64,000 nucleotides of DNA from Gordonia insulae (GCF_003855095.1 NZ_CP033972.1:496001-560000); one strand, 5' to 3'; shown: positions 15,201 to 27,000, counted from the stretch's first letter. Notes: generated by a model not told the origin, from the letters alone. Numbers and translations are program-made.

Positions 15201-18200
15201 ATGGGCGACGGGAGCGACGCGCAACAGTCAGACCAGGTGGTCCGGCTGCTGGGCTTTCTTCGTGAACTGGTGCGGTCGCGCTCCGAGGTCGTCAACGACG
15301 TCGACCGGCATCCGGGTGTCGTGTGGGTCGGCAAGTCGACCCCGGTACCCATCCGGTCAGCGGCCGGCGCCGGTCAGGTCGTGGTTCAACTCGACGCCAC
15401 CGCCGGTGGACACGAGGCGGTGTCCCGCCTCATCGACGATCTGCGCGACAGCCCCGAGACCTTGGAACTGGTCCTGGCCAACGCCCTCGTCACCGTCCGC
15501 GACGCCGACGGCGAGGGTGACACCCTCATCCGGGAGCACCTGGTCACCCACCAGGTGATCGCCGAGCGCGACGACGAGACCGGAGCCATCCGCATCACCC
15601 TCGGTGCCGGTACGGCGCCGATGATGCACGACACCCACCTGCTCGCCCCGCTCGACGGCATCGATCTCTCGGGAGCGGTCACCACACGGAGCCGGATCAC
15701 CGAACTCGCCGGCCCGGTCGGCGGCGCGTTGGGCGAGCTCATCGACACCTGGTACGAACAGATCACCGTCGACACGGACATCGTCGCCCTCGAGGTCGAC
15801 ATGCGTCCCGCACTGGTGCTCCGGCAACGTGGCGTCACGGCTTCGCTCGCGTTCTACGACGCCATCCTGGCCGCGCTGCGTGAGTCGGCAGACGGTGACG
15901 TCCCGATCGGCCTCGCACAGCTCGTCGCGCCGATCGAGGCAGCCGAACGGCTCGCCGCGTTGGAGCGGTCGGGGGCGCTGCCCGCCGACGAACTGGTGCG
16001 CGACGCGCTCTACCCGTTGCCGGCCAACGTCGAACAGCGCGATGTGCTCGCGCAGCTGGGTGTGGACAGCGGCGTCGTCGTCGAGGGTCCGCCGGGTACG
16101 GGAAAGACGCACACCATCGCCAACCTGACGGCCGCCCTGTTGGCCAAGGGCCAGCGGGTATTGGTGACCAGCGAGAAGGCCCACGCGCTCACGGTCATCC
16201 GCGACATGCTGCCCGTCGAGGTGCGGGACCTCGCAGTGTCCATCGCCGACGTCGATCGCGACGATTTCGACGCGATGGTCTCCGGCGTGGCGGCGATCGC
16301 CGAACGCAAGGCCGGACATCAACCCCGGGTCGTCGCGGCGGAGATCACCGACCTGCTGGACAAACGCGATCAGGCGGTCCGCAAACGTGAACGGGCGCTG
16401 CGCGAACTCTGGACGGCGCGGGAGTCGGAGACCGAGATCCACGAATGGGTGGCCGGTGACTATCGCGGTACCGCCGCGGAGGTCGTCCGTCACTGCACCG
16501 CGGACGAGCGGCGGTTCGGCTGGTTGCCGGGGCCACTCGAGGGCATTGCGCCCCCACTCGACGTGGCCGAGTTCGAGAGGCTCCTAGAACTGCTGACCGG
16601 CACCGCGGGCACGGCGTCCCGGTTGGGGCAGCGGTTGCCCGATCTCGCCGACGTCCTCCCGGATCCGGCCGAGCTCGAACACATCTGCGCACGGATCGCG
16701 CAGCGGCCGAGTGAACCCATGGTGGGCAGCGGATCATTGCTGTCGATCCTGTCGGATGTCGACAGCCCGCGACTGGTCCGGATCAAGGATGTCTGCGATC
16801 GCCTGGCCGTTGCCTCGGGCGAGGTGGCGGGTTTTCCGCCCACCGTGGTCGACATGGCAGACCGACTGCTCGACGGGCAGGCCGCACATCTGTGGTCACG
16901 CGTGATCGGATTGTCGCCGCTGATCGCCGAGGCGGCCGAACGCGACCGCGCGATAGGTGGCCACCTGGTGAGTGTCGATGGTGCGCGCCCCGGCGACAGC
17001 ACGATCTTCGCCGCCGCCGCGGACCACCTGGCCGGCGGCGGGCGGTGGCGGGGCCGGTTGCTGCGATCACCGGAACAACGTGCCGTCGACGAGTCCGGCG
17101 TGGTCGCCACCGTGGACGGGCGGACACCCGCAGACGAGGCGTCGCTGCGACTGGTCGCCCACCATCTCGCCGTGCACGACGCCGTCGGGCAGGTGCAGAA
17201 GGTGCTCGCCGATCTTCATGTCCCGGTGGACAACTCGGGATCTCGGTCGGCCCAGTTGAACACCCTCGTGCGGTTGGACAACCAGTTGGCGTGGATCTCG
17301 GACCTGTTGTCCGGGCGCGACCAACTCGTCCGGGAACTGGAGGCCATCAGTCCGGGCGGGCCCCGTCCGCGCAGCGTCGCCCAGGTGGCCGAGGTCGCGT
17401 TGGCAGCCGGGGCCATCGCCGCGACCAACGACGCCGTGCTCGCCGAACACGACCTCGCCGGTTGCGCCTACCGCTTGTCCGCGGAAGTCGAGCAGGGCCC
17501 CTCGCCGGAAGGGGATGCGCTGGTGTCCGCGCTGGCCAACGCCGACCCGGAGGCCATCCGGGCGGCACGTCGCGAATGGAACACCGCGCGCGACGATCTC
17601 GCCGCACAGACCGCACTCGACCTGCTCACCCTCCGGCTGCGCAGCAAGGCGCCGGAGTTCTTCGCGCTGCTACGCGACACCGTCGACGATCCGGCATGGC
17701 CGGGGCGGTTGCGCGACGTCGCCGCGGCGTGGTCGTGGCGACGCGCGTACACCTGGGCGGAAGAACGAAGCGACCCGACGCTGGAGAGTCGTCTCCAAGC
17801 CGAACTGGATGAGCACGAGGCGGACATCGAGCAGTTCACCGCGCGTCTGACCGCGGCCTACGCGTGGCGTGCCTGTCTGGACCGGATGACCGTCGCCGAG
17901 GTCCAGGCCTTGCAGTCCTATCGCGATCACATGATCAACCTGGGTAAGGGTTCGGGTAAGCACGCCAACCGTTTCCGTGCAGCGGCGCGCGCCGCGATGG
18001 AGCAGGCGCAGGGCGCGGTGCCGGCCTGGATCATGTCGATCAGCCAGGTCGCCGAGACCGTGGACCCACGACGCGACGCCTTCGACGTGGTCATCGTCGA
18101 CGAGGCGAGTCAGGCCGACATCACCAGTTCGTTCCTGCTGTGGCTCGCGCCCCGCGTGATCGTCGTCGGCGACGACCGGCAGTGCGCACCCAGCGGCCTG

Positions 18201-19370
18201 TCCGGCACCACACTCGACGACGCCTTCGCCAAACTCGACTCGCACCTGCCGGATCTCCCGCACTACCTGCGCGACAGTCTGACTCCGCGTTCGAGTCTGT
18301 TCTCGTTGCTGCGCAGCCGATTCGGGCATCTCATCCGACTCCGGGAGCACTTCCGGTCGATGCCGGAGATCATCGAGTTCTCGTCGCGTCAGTTCTATTC
18401 CGGCGCACCCCTGCTCCCGGTTCGCCAGTTCGGTGCCGACCGGCTGCCACCACTTCACTCGGTGGCCGTGGACGGCACAGCGACCGGTCAGGGCGCGTCG
18501 CTGATCAACACGGCCGAGGCGGCGGCGATCGTCGAGACGCTCACCACCTGTCTGCGCGACCCCGCGTACGTCGGTCTCGATTTCGGGGTCATCGCCCTCC
18601 AGGGCACCAAGCAGGTCGACGAGATCACCCGTCGGCTGCGCGAGGCGGTGAGCGACGAGGACTGGCGGACGCGTCGTATCCGGGTCGGCACACCACCGGA
18701 CTTCCAGGGCGACGAACGCCACGTGATCCTGCTGTCCATGGTGGTGTCCGACCCGTCCGCGATCGCGCCGCTCACCCGGGCCGAGTCGCAGCGGCGGATC
18801 AACGTCGCCGCCTCGCGGGCGATGGACCAGATGTGGTTGTTCCACTCGATCGACCTCGAGCAGCTCAAACCGAACGATCTGCGGTCCTCGATACTCGGAT
18901 ACGTCCGGGCTAACCAGGGACCGACGATCGCCCCGATGCCCACCGATGTGTCCGACGACCAACGCCGACAACCATTTTCGAGCCTGTTCGAGCAGCAGGT
19001 GTTCAACCGGCTGGCCGGTCGCGGATACCACGTGGTGCCGTCGGTCACCGTGAACAACCGGGTCATCGATCTCGTCGTCACCGGGTCGGATGCGCGGATG
19101 GCCGTGGAGTGCGACGGCGACTCGTTTCGCACCACCGGTGAGCAGGCGCGCTCCGACATGGAGCGAGAGCGTGAACTACGCAGGTGCGGTTGGGAATTCT
19201 GGCGGGTGCGGGAATCGGAGTTCGAACTCGACCCGGAGCGCGCACTCGTCGGACTCTGGGAGGCGCTCGATCGACGAGGCGTGAAGCCGGGATCGGTGAC
19301 CCCCACGTCGCACGGCGAGTCGGTCACCGCGGCGCGCTGGGCGCCGATCGATCTCACTGCGGGGGAGTGA
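15201..19370 (+). CDS. SF1 (Upf1-like) helicase fused to a C-terminal Vsr/DUF559-like nuclease
   Basis: 1,389-residue protein. The N-terminal ~270 residues are a domain I do not recognise. Walker A is EGPPGTGKTHT with Lys302; a long inserted helical region (~residues 400-920) splits the helicase; Walker B is VVIVDEASQAD with Asp967-Glu968, then VVGDDRQCAPSG, LREHFRSMPEI, TPPDFQGDERHVILLS and RRINVAASRAMDQMWLF, the ordered motifs of Upf1/COG1112 helicases. Residues ~1265-1370 form a restriction-endonuclease-like fold of the MTES_1575/DUF559/Vsr group: VIDLVV, AVECDGDSF (Glu1303, Asp1305) and RCGWEFWRVRESEF. ATG at 15201 follows GGAGGAGG at 12 bases and AAGG nearer; ATG at 15147 is possible. 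It is a probable DNA/RNA-processing or defence enzyme. The stop overlaps the convergent sirtuin gene by 17 bases. Confidence 0.85.
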   Translation: MGDGSDAQQSDQVVRLLGFLRELVRSRSEVVNDVDRHPGVVWVGKSTPVPIRSAAGAGQVVVQLDATAGGHEAVSRLIDDLRDSPETLELVLANALVTVRDADGEGDTLIREHLVTHQVIAERDDETGAIRITLGAGTAPMMHDTHLLAPLDGIDLSGAVTTRSRITELAGPVGGALGELIDTWYEQITVDTDIVALEVDMRPALVLRQRGVTASLAFYDAILAALRESADGDVPIGLAQLVAPIEAAERLAALERSGALPADELVRDALYPLPANVEQRDVLAQLGVDSGVVVEGPPGTGKTHTIANLTAALLAKGQRVLVTSEKAHALTVIRDMLPVEVRDLAVSIADVDRDDFDAMVSGVAAIAERKAGHQPRVVAAEITDLLDKRDQAVRKRERALRELWTARESETEIHEWVAGDYRGTAAEVVRHCTADERRFGWLPGPLEGIAPPLDVAEFERLLELLTGTAGTASRLGQRLPDLADVLPDPAELEHICARIAQRPSEPMVGSGSLLSILSDVDSPRLVRIKDVCDRLAVASGEVAGFPPTVVDMADRLLDGQAAHLWSRVIGLSPLIAEAAERDRAIGGHLVSVDGARPGDSTIFAAAADHLAGGGRWRGRLLRSPEQRAVDESGVVATVDGRTPADEASLRLVAHHLAVHDAVGQVQKVLADLHVPVDNSGSRSAQLNTLVRLDNQLAWISDLLSGRDQLVRELEAISPGGPRPRSVAQVAEVALAAGAIAATNDAVLAEHDLAGCAYRLSAEVEQGPSPEGDALVSALANADPEAIRAARREWNTARDDLAAQTALDLLTLRLRSKAPEFFALLRDTVDDPAWPGRLRDVAAAWSWRRAYTWAEERSDPTLESRLQAELDEHEADIEQFTARLTAAYAWRACLDRMTVAEVQALQSYRDHMINLGKGSGKHANRFRAAARAAMEQAQGAVPAWIMSISQVAETVDPRRDAFDVVIVDEASQADITSSFLLWLAPRVIVVGDDRQCAPSGLSGTTLDDAFAKLDSHLPDLPHYLRDSLTPRSSLFSLLRSRFGHLIRLREHFRSMPEIIEFSSRQFYSGAPLLPVRQFGADRLPPLHSVAVDGTATGQGASLINTAEAAAIVETLTTCLRDPAYVGLDFGVIALQGTKQVDEITRRLREAVSDEDWRTRRIRVGTPPDFQGDERHVILLSMVVSDPSAIAPLTRAESQRRINVAASRAMDQMWLFHSIDLEQLKPNDLRSSILGYVRANQGPTIAPMPTDVSDDQRRQPFSSLFEQQVFNRLAGRGYHVVPSVTVNNRVIDLVVTGSDARMAVECDGDSFRTTGEQARSDMERERELRRCGWEFWRVRESEFELDPERALVGLWEALDRRGVKPGSVTPTSHGESVTAARWAPIDLTAGE

Positions 19371-20154
19371 CCGCCTCGACCAATGCCGGCAGACCGACCG
19401 CGGCCGAGGCCCGGATACTGTGGGTGACCTGGCTGCTCAGCGCCGACGGTTCCGGATTGAACTCGATCACCGGAACGCCGGCCGACATCGCACGCTCCGG
19501 TAGGGCGGCCGCCGGATAGACGATCCCACTGGTCCCGACGACGATCACGACATCACTTGCCGCGAAAGCCTTCTCGGCCTTCGACCAGGCGTCGGCGGGT
19601 AGCGCCTCGCCGAACCAGACGACTCCCGGCCGGACCGCGGACAGGCAGACCGGACAGGTGGGCGGTTCGACCCGGAGTTCGTGTACGGCGCGATCCGGCT
19701 CGGCGTCGGTCCCATCGTAGGGGCGACCGCAGTTGCTGCAGCGCGGGCTGTACAGGCTGCCGTGCAGATGGCTGATCACCTCACTGCCCGCCCGCTCGTG
19801 GAGATCGTCGACGTTCTGGGTGACCACCATGACGGTCCGGCCACGGCCGAGTTCCGCGAGTGCCAGATGTCCGGGGTTGGGGGAGGCGTCACGGACCAGT
19901 CGGGCGCGCCATTGGTACCAGCCCCACACGAGCGCCGGGTCGTCCGCCCACGCCTCCGGGGTGGCGAGTTCGGCGGGATCGAATCGTTCCCAGAGTCCCA
20001 CCTCGGCATCGCGGAAGGTGGCGATGCCGCTCTCGGCGGACATGCCGGCACCGGTGAACACCGTCACCCAGTCGGCCCTGCGGACGGCCTCGACGGCGGC
20101 CGCGGGAAGCTCGACGGTCGGTGCGTCGGACGGCGAGGGGTCGCGGTCGGTCAT
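19354..20154 (-). CDS. cobB: Sir2-family NAD-dependent protein deacylase
   Basis: 266-residue class III sirtuin that removes acyl groups from lysines using NAD. Visible are the NAD-binding FTGAGMSAESGIATFRD, TQNVDDLHERAG, catalytic His in HLHGSLYSPRC, the zinc ribbon CSNC and CPVC, RPGVVWFGEALP and VVGTSGIVYPAAALP. The zinc cysteines and standard order indicate a CobB-type deacylase rather than a defence NADase. It could set the acylation state of AMP-forming ligases. ATG at 20154 shares ATGA with the stop of the HIT gene, so HIT and cobB are an operon. Confidence 0.93.
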   Translation of the reverse strand: MTDRDPSPSDAPTVELPAAAVEAVRRADWVTVFTGAGMSAESGIATFRDAEVGLWERFDPAELATPEAWADDPALVWGWYQWRARLVRDASPNPGHLALAELGRGRTVMVVTQNVDDLHERAGSEVISHLHGSLYSPRCSNCGRPYDGTDAEPDRAVHELRVEPPTCPVCLSAVRPGVVWFGEALPADAWSKAEKAFAASDVVIVVGTSGIVYPAAALPERAMSAGVPVIEFNPEPSALSSQVTHSIRASAAVGLPALVEAVTPPQ

Positions 20155-20579
20155 CGGTGGTCGGGTTCGAGCGCCGCGCGCAGGATCCGGGCGGTCTCGT
20201 CCGGATCGGGATCGCGCCGGACGACCAGGCCCTTGGCAAAGCTGAGCTTGTCGCCGTCGTGGCGCGGTACCACGTGCAGATGGGTGTGGAACACGGTCTG
20301 GAATGCCGCGCGACCGTCGTTGACCACGAGATTCACGCCATCCGCGGACAGCGCGCTGACCTTCATCGCGGCCGCCAGACGCTGTCCCGCGGCGAACAAC
20401 CGGCCGCCGATCTCCGGTTGGAGGTCGGCGAGCCCGGAGGAGTGCCGGCGGGGCACCAGAAGGGTGTGGCCGCGGGTGACCGGCCGGATGTCGAGGAACC
20501 CGATCACGTCGTCGTCGCGATAGATCGTCCGGGACGTCGCCGTCCCCTCGACGATGTCGCAGAACACGCATGAAGCCAT
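20151..20579 (-). CDS. HIT family nucleotide-binding hydrolase
   Basis: 142-residue histidine-triad protein. SCVFCDIVEGTA is the N-terminal Cys-x-x-Cys segment of HIT proteins; the triad is HTHLHVVPRHDGD near residue 98. HIT enzymes hydrolyse nucleoside phosphoramidates or dinucleoside polyphosphates. ATG at 20579 is chosen because the homologous core begins at MASCVFC; the frame upstream to 20759 adds a non-conserved tail. It is translationally coupled to cobB. Confidence 0.92.
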   Translation of the reverse strand: MASCVFCDIVEGTATSRTIYRDDDVIGFLDIRPVTRGHTLLVPRRHSSGLADLQPEIGGRLFAAGQRLAAAMKVSALSADGVNLVVNDGRAAFQTVFHTHLHVVPRHDGDKLSFAKGLVVRRDPDPDETARILRAALEPDHR

Positions 20580-21097
20580 GACGCCACAGCCTACTTTTCG
20601 GTTCGCGTGCGGCGTGATCGAGGGCTCGACGACCCCACCCCACCTGGAGTGGAACATGTCACATAACGATTGCATAACGGCCCGATCGGGGTCGCCGAGA
20701 GGCCGATCGAGCGCTCGGACACCGGCTGTCATCAGCAGGGATGGGCAGGGCTGCCACAACGCGTTAGGTGAACACCTGTGTTACCCGCGGGGTTACCCAC
20801 GGGTATACCCGCAAGTCACAACAGAACATGAGGAAACCCTCATTTTCGTATGTCATCATTGGTGCACGTTCACGCCGACGGTTACTCATGGATGAGTGCC
20901 GGCAGCTGCGAGAAGTATTGCGCGGCAGGCGTGTTCCTCCAGTGCGCCAATGTTGCGCTGCGCTGGGGCAGTCCAGGCCACCGTACGACAAACGACGCGG
21001 GTGTTCGTGTGCCCGCGCTTTACGAAACGACGACCCGCCCCGAAACCCCGCGACACCGAGGCTCCCCCTCCGAGGTGTCGAGACAAGAGGAGAACCC
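20580..21097. promoter_or_regulatory. 518-base control region between HIT and fas genes
   Basis: No convincing gene. It holds a direct repeat CATAACG (20662-20668 and 20673-20679), then a dense group of inverted repeats at 20766-20810: AGGTGAACACCT, GGGTTACCC, TACCCACGGGTA and the perfect GGGTATACCC. Just before fas, CGACACC (21051-21057) can pair with GGTGTCG (21074-21080), a few bases ahead of the AGAGGAG ribosome site. A frame of 83 codons from 20850 ends in a TGA overlapping the fas GTG but has weak coding character. In mycobacteria fas is controlled by the TetR-type activator FasR; which repeat it would use here is unknown. Confidence 0.55.
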
Positions 21098-24000
21098 GTG
21101 ACCGTCGACCAATACCGTTCAGGAGAGCAGGGCGCGTCGCACGCGGACCGCCCGACCAGCACCTTGATCGACCGTCTCGCCGACGGCGAGCCGTACGCGA
21201 TCAGTTTCGGCGGTCAGGGATCGCCGTGGCTGCCCACCCTGGCCGAGCTGGTCGTCGACGCGGACCTCGAGCATCGCATCGGCAAGATCGTCGCCGCCGC
21301 CGAACGCATCATCGATCCCGTCGCCCACCACCTCACGATCGCCGTGGTCGACGGGTTCCACCCGCTGACCTGGGTGCGCGCGCTCGACGCCGAGGAGTCG
21401 GTGCCCACCGACACCGAGCTCGCCGACTTCACCCTGTCCGGCCCGGGAGTCCTGCTCACCCAGCTCGCCGCCGTGGAGGCGCTCAAGAAGCAGGGTCTCG
21501 ACACCGCTGTCATCGCACCGACCGCGGTCATCGGCCACTCCCAGGGCTCCATCGCCACGCACGCGATCGGCGCAGACGGACAGGCCGCGGAGTCGGGCCA
21601 GGGCCTGCTCCTCGCGATCGCTCACCTGATCGGCGCCGCCGGCACGCTCATCGCGCGTCGCCGCGGACTGGCCATCACCACCGACGGCACCCCCATGCTC
21701 GCCGTCAGCGGTGCCGTGCCCGCCCGCATCGAGGAGATCCTCGCCGAGTATCGCGCCGGCCTGAGTGAGGCCGAACTGGCCTCCGCGCCGGTCGTCGCGA
21801 TCCGCAACGGCCGTCGCGCGGTCGCGCTGTCCGGCGCGCCGCGCCACCTCGCGGCCTTCGCCGCGCTGTGCGAGCGCATCGCCGACGCCGAGGCCGACGA
21901 GCGCAAGCGCAAGGTCGCCGGGGGAGCGCCCTTCGCACCCAAGTTCGATCACCTGAACGTGAGCGTCGCGTTCCATCACCCGACGATGGCCGAGGCCGTC
22001 GACCTCGTCGCGGAATGGGCCGACCAGTGCGGCATCGACCGCGACGCCGCGATCCGCCACGCCAATTCGATCCTGGTCGACCCGGTCGACTGGGTCGAGA
22101 CGGTCGACGAGGTCGTCGGCGCCGGCGCCAAGTGGATTCTCGACTTCGGACCCGGCGATCTGGCCACCCGACTCACCTCCTCGCTGGTCCGCGGGCAGGG
22201 CGTCGGCCTGGTGTCGCCCGCCCTGCGCGTGGGACAGCGGAACCTGTTCAGCCCGGGCGGAATCCCCGAGGTCGCCCGTCCGTGGACGCAGTTCGCCCCG
22301 CAGCTCGTCGAGCTGCCCGACGGTCGCAAGGTCGTCGACACCTCCTTCACCCGTCTGACCGGTCGCTCGCCGATGCTGCTGGCCGGCATGACCCCGACGA
22401 CGGTGGATCCCGCCATCGTCGCGGCCGCCGCGAACGCCGGGCACTGGGCCGAGCTCGCCGGTGGTGGGCAGGTCACCGAACAGATCTTCGCCGACAACGT
22501 CGCGAAGATGACCGGTCTCCTCGAGGAAGGTCGACAGGCACAGTTCAACGCACTGTTCCTCGATCCGTATCTGTGGAAGCTGCAGCTCGGTGGCAAGCGC
22601 ATCGTGCAGAAGGCCCGCGCCCAGGGCGCGCCGATCGACGGTGTCGTGGTCTCCGCCGGCATCCCTGAACTCGAGGACGCGGTCGCACTCGTCGACGAGT
22701 TCGTCGAGGCCGGACTCCGGTACGTCGCGTTCAAGCCCGGCACCGTGGAGCAGATCCGCGCGGTGGTCCGCATCGCGGCCGAGGTGCCCCACCATCCGGT
22801 CATCGTGCAGATCGAGGGCGGTCGCGCGGGTGGTCACCACTCGTGGGAGGACCTCGACGATCTGCTGCTCGTCACCTACAGCGAACTCCGTGCGCGCAAC
22901 AACGTGGTGATCTGTGTCGGTGGCGGCATCGGCACCCCGGAGCGCGCCAGCGAATACCTCACCGGCGCATGGTCGGCGGCCTACGGATACCCCTCGATGC
23001 CGCTCGACGGCATCCTGGTCGGCACCGCTGCGATGGCCACCAAGGAGGCCACCACCGCGCCCGAGGTCAAGCAGATGCTGGTGGACACCGTCGGCTGCGA
23101 CGAGTGGATCGGTGCGGGACACGCGACCGCCGGTATGGCGTCGGGCCGCAGCCAGCTCGGTGCCGACATCCACGAGATCGACAACACCGCATCACGTTGC
23201 GGTCGCCTCCTGGACGAGGTCGCCGGTGACGCGGACGCGGTCGCGGACCGTCGGGACGAGATCATCGCCGCGATGGCCGACACGGCCAAGCCGTACTTCG
23301 GTGACGTCGCCGCCATGACCTACCGCGCATGGCTCGATCGCTACGCCACCCTCGCCGTCGGCGACGGTCGTTCCGATCAGCTCGCGTGGGCCGACATCAC
23401 CTGGCAACAGCGCTTCACCGACATGCTGCAGCGCACCGAGGCGCGGATGAACCCGGTCGACTCCGGTGAGATCCCCACGATGTTCGCCGACGCCGGCAGC
23501 ACCGACGACCCGCATGCCGCGATCGACGCGCTCGGCAGTGTGTACCCCGAGATCGAGACCGACGTCCTGCATCCCGCCGACGTCGCGTTCTTCCTCGAGC
23601 TCTGCCGTACCCCCGGCAAGCCGGTCAACTTCGTGCCCGTGATCGACAAGGACGTGCGCCGCTGGTGGCGGAGTGACTCCCTCTGGCAGGCCCACGATGC
23701 GCGCTACCCGGCCGACGCCGTCTGCATCATCCCCGGCCCGGTGGCCGTCTCCGGTATCACGCGCGTCGACGAGCCTGTCGGCGAATTGCTCGATCGCTTC
23801 GAGGCGCAGGTCGTCGCCGACCTGCGGGACGCGGGCACCGAATCGGTTGCCGTCCAGACACGTAAGCGCGCCGGTCTGGTCGACGGCGAGGGCACGATCG
23901 TGTCCGTGCTGGAGGCCGACGACGTGGAGTGGGTCGGCCGGATGGTTCCCAACCCCATCGCACTGCTCGGCGATCGTGGCCGCTGGACGCTGGTGGACCC

Positions 24001-27000
24001 GGATCGCGCCGAGCACGAGCCGACCGGTTCGGTTCTCGAACACGTGACCGAGGACCGCTACGACCTGGTGACTCCGATCTCCGGCTCGTCCGTGCGGATT
24101 CCGCTGCACGTCGACGCCACCCTGCTCGACGGGGGCAACCCGCGCGTCGGGATCGACGAGGCGTCGCAGGCGATGCGCGAGATCCTGACCGTCGCCGCCG
24201 GTGGTGAACTCGCCGCCGTCGAGGACGGCGTGTCCGTCACCACCGTGTCCTGGAACCCGGACAGTGTGGCCGATCACGCCGCGGTGACCGGCTACACCAT
24301 GCCGGCAAACCTGCGCCCGACCACCCCGACCGAGCCCTTCGGCTTCGCGGTGCCCGACACCCTGGTCGGCGCGAGCTGGCCGAGCGTCTTCAGCGTCATC
24401 GGAGCCGCCCGTACCGAATCCGGCGCGCCGGTCGTCGAGGGCCTGCTCGATCTGGTCCACCTCGACCACGCCGTCGAACTGGTCGGTGAGATCCCCGCCA
24501 CCGCAAGCGAATTGACCGTCACCGCGCGCTTCGGCGCCGTGTACGACACCGAGGTCGGACGGGTCGTGGAGGTCAACGTGGAGGTCGCCGGCGAGGCCGG
24601 TCCGATCGCCACGATGGCCGAGCGTTTCGCGATCCGCGGCCGCCTCGGTTCGGCCGAGCTCGCCGATCCGGCGCGCGCCGGTGGCGCGGCCGGCGACGAG
24701 CAGTCCGCCACCCGCAAGCTGCTGCGGACGGCCACCATCACCGCACCGAGCCGGATGACCGGCTTCGCCGCGGTCTCCGGCGACCGCAACCCGATCCACA
24801 CCGATGCCTCGGCCGCGAAACTGGCCGGACTCGGTGATCCGATCGTGCACGGCATGTGGCTGTCCGCGGCCGCTCAGCAGGTCGTCACCGCCACCGACAG
24901 CAAGAACCCGATCCCCTCGGCCCGGCCGCTGCTCGGCTGGACCGCCCGCTACCTCGGCATGGTGCGGACGGGCGACAGCGTCACGGTCCGGGTCGACCGG
25001 GTCGGTCTCGACGCCGGCCGTGAGGTCGTCGAGGTCACCGCCAAGGTCGGCGACGACCTCGTGATGGCCGCGACCGGTCTGCTGGCCGCACCTCGCACCG
25101 TGTACGCCTTCCCCGGCCAGGGCATCCAGAGCAAGGGGATGGGACTCGACGCGCGATCGCGCTCGAAGGCCGCCCGCGAGATCTGGGACCGCGCCGACAA
25201 GCACACCCGTGAGGCCCTCGGCTTCTCGATCCTGGCGGTCGTGCGGGACAACCCGACGACACTGGTCGCCAACGGCACCACCTACAACCACCCCGACGGC
25301 GTGCTCTACCTGACGCAGTTCACCCAGGTCGCGATGGCGACCCTCGGTGTCGCGCAGATCGCGGAGCTCAAGGAGTCGGGTGGGTTCGTCGAGGGCGCCA
25401 TCACCTGCGGTCACTCGGTCGGCGAGTACAACGCCCTCGCCGCGTGCGCCGGGGTGCTCCCGCTCGAGGCCGTCCTCGAGGTCGTGTTCCAGCGTGGCGA
25501 GGCCATGCATCATCTGGTCCCGCGAGATGAGTTGGGCCGCAGCGACTACCGGATGGCGGCGATCCGCCCGAGCCAGTTCGGACTGGCCGACGCCGACGTG
25601 CCCGGCTTCGTGGCCGAGGTCGGTCAGTCGGTCGGTGAGTTCCTGGAGGTCGTCAACCTCAACCTGCTGGGCTCGCAGTACGCGATCGCCGGCACTGTTC
25701 GTGGGCTCGAACACCTCGAGGACGAGATCGAGCGTCGCCGTACCGAGTTCGGTGGCAAACGCTCGTTCATCCTGGTCCCGGGTATCGACGTGCCGTTCCA
25801 CTCGACGGTGCTGCGTGAGGGGGTGCCCGAGTTCCGTTCGAAGCTGGAAGGTTTGCTGCCCGAGCACATCGATCCGGCGATCCTGGTCGGGCATTACATC
25901 CCGAACCTCGTGCCGCGGCTGTTCACGCTGGACCGCTCGTTCATCGAGGAGATCGCCGCACTGGTGCCCTCCGATCCGCTGGACGCCGTTCTCGCGGACT
26001 GGGATTCGTGGGCGGCCAAGCCGGGCCAACTGGTCCGTGTCGTCCTGATCGAGCTGTTGGCCTGGCAGTTCGCCAGCCCGGTCCGCTGGATCGAGACCCA
26101 GGAACTGCTCTTCGCCGGACCCTCGCGCGACGGACTCGGCGTGCAGCGCTTCGTCGAGATCGGACTGAAGGGTGCGCCGACGCTCGCCGGCCTGGCCACC
26201 AACACCCTCAAGCTGGATGACTACGCATCGGCGACCACCGAGGTGGTCAACGTCGAGCGCGATTCCGACGTGATCCTGGCCAAGGACTCCGGTCCGGAGC
26301 CCGAGGACGAGATCGACGAGAGCGCGGCGGCCCCGGCCGCCGACGCACCGGCAGAGGCTGCGACTCCCGCGGCGGCTCCGGCCGCCGCACCGGCACCGGC
26401 AGCGGCATCGGGCCCGCGGCCCGACGACATCGCGTTCGGGCCGTCCGACGCGGTGAAGTCCGTGATCGCGCTGTGGACCAAGATGCGGACCGATCAGATC
26501 GGTTCCGCCGACACCATCGAGGCGCTGTGCGACGGTGTCTCGTCGCGCCGCAACCAGTTGCTGCTCGACATCGGCGGCGAGCTCGGTCTCGGCGCCATCG
26601 ACGGTGCCGCCGAAGCCGACATGAACGCGCTCTCCTCGACCGTGCAGACGCTGGCCCGCGGCTACCGGCCGCTGGGACCGGTGCTCACCGACGCCGTCGG
26701 CGATCAGGTGCGCAAGGTGCTCGGCCCGGTGGGCAAGCGTCAGTCCTACATCACCGATCGCGTCACCAATGTGTGGCAGCTCGGCCCGGGCTGGGGACTG
26801 CACACCACGGTGGCGCTGGCCCTCGGCACCCGCGACGGTGCCAGTGTCCGCGGCGAGGATCTCGGCAACCTGCTCGACGGTGCGCTGGCGAATGCCGACG
26901 CTCTCGACGCGCTGATCGATCGCGCCGTCGGCGCGGTGGGTGCCGAACGCGGTGTCGCGGTGGCCAAGCCGGCCGCCGAGGGCGGTGGCGGCGCCACCGT

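Noticed and set aside
19354..20154. Sirtuin next to the helicase-nuclease as a two-gene defence system
   Set aside because: The sirtuin has CobB-type zinc cysteines and deacylase motifs, is convergent with the helicase, and is instead coupled to a HIT gene.
20850..21101. 83-codon frame before fas whose TGA overlaps the fas GTG
   Set aside because: Third-position GC is only about 65%, there is no good ribosome site, and the product resembles nothing; kept only as part of the control region.
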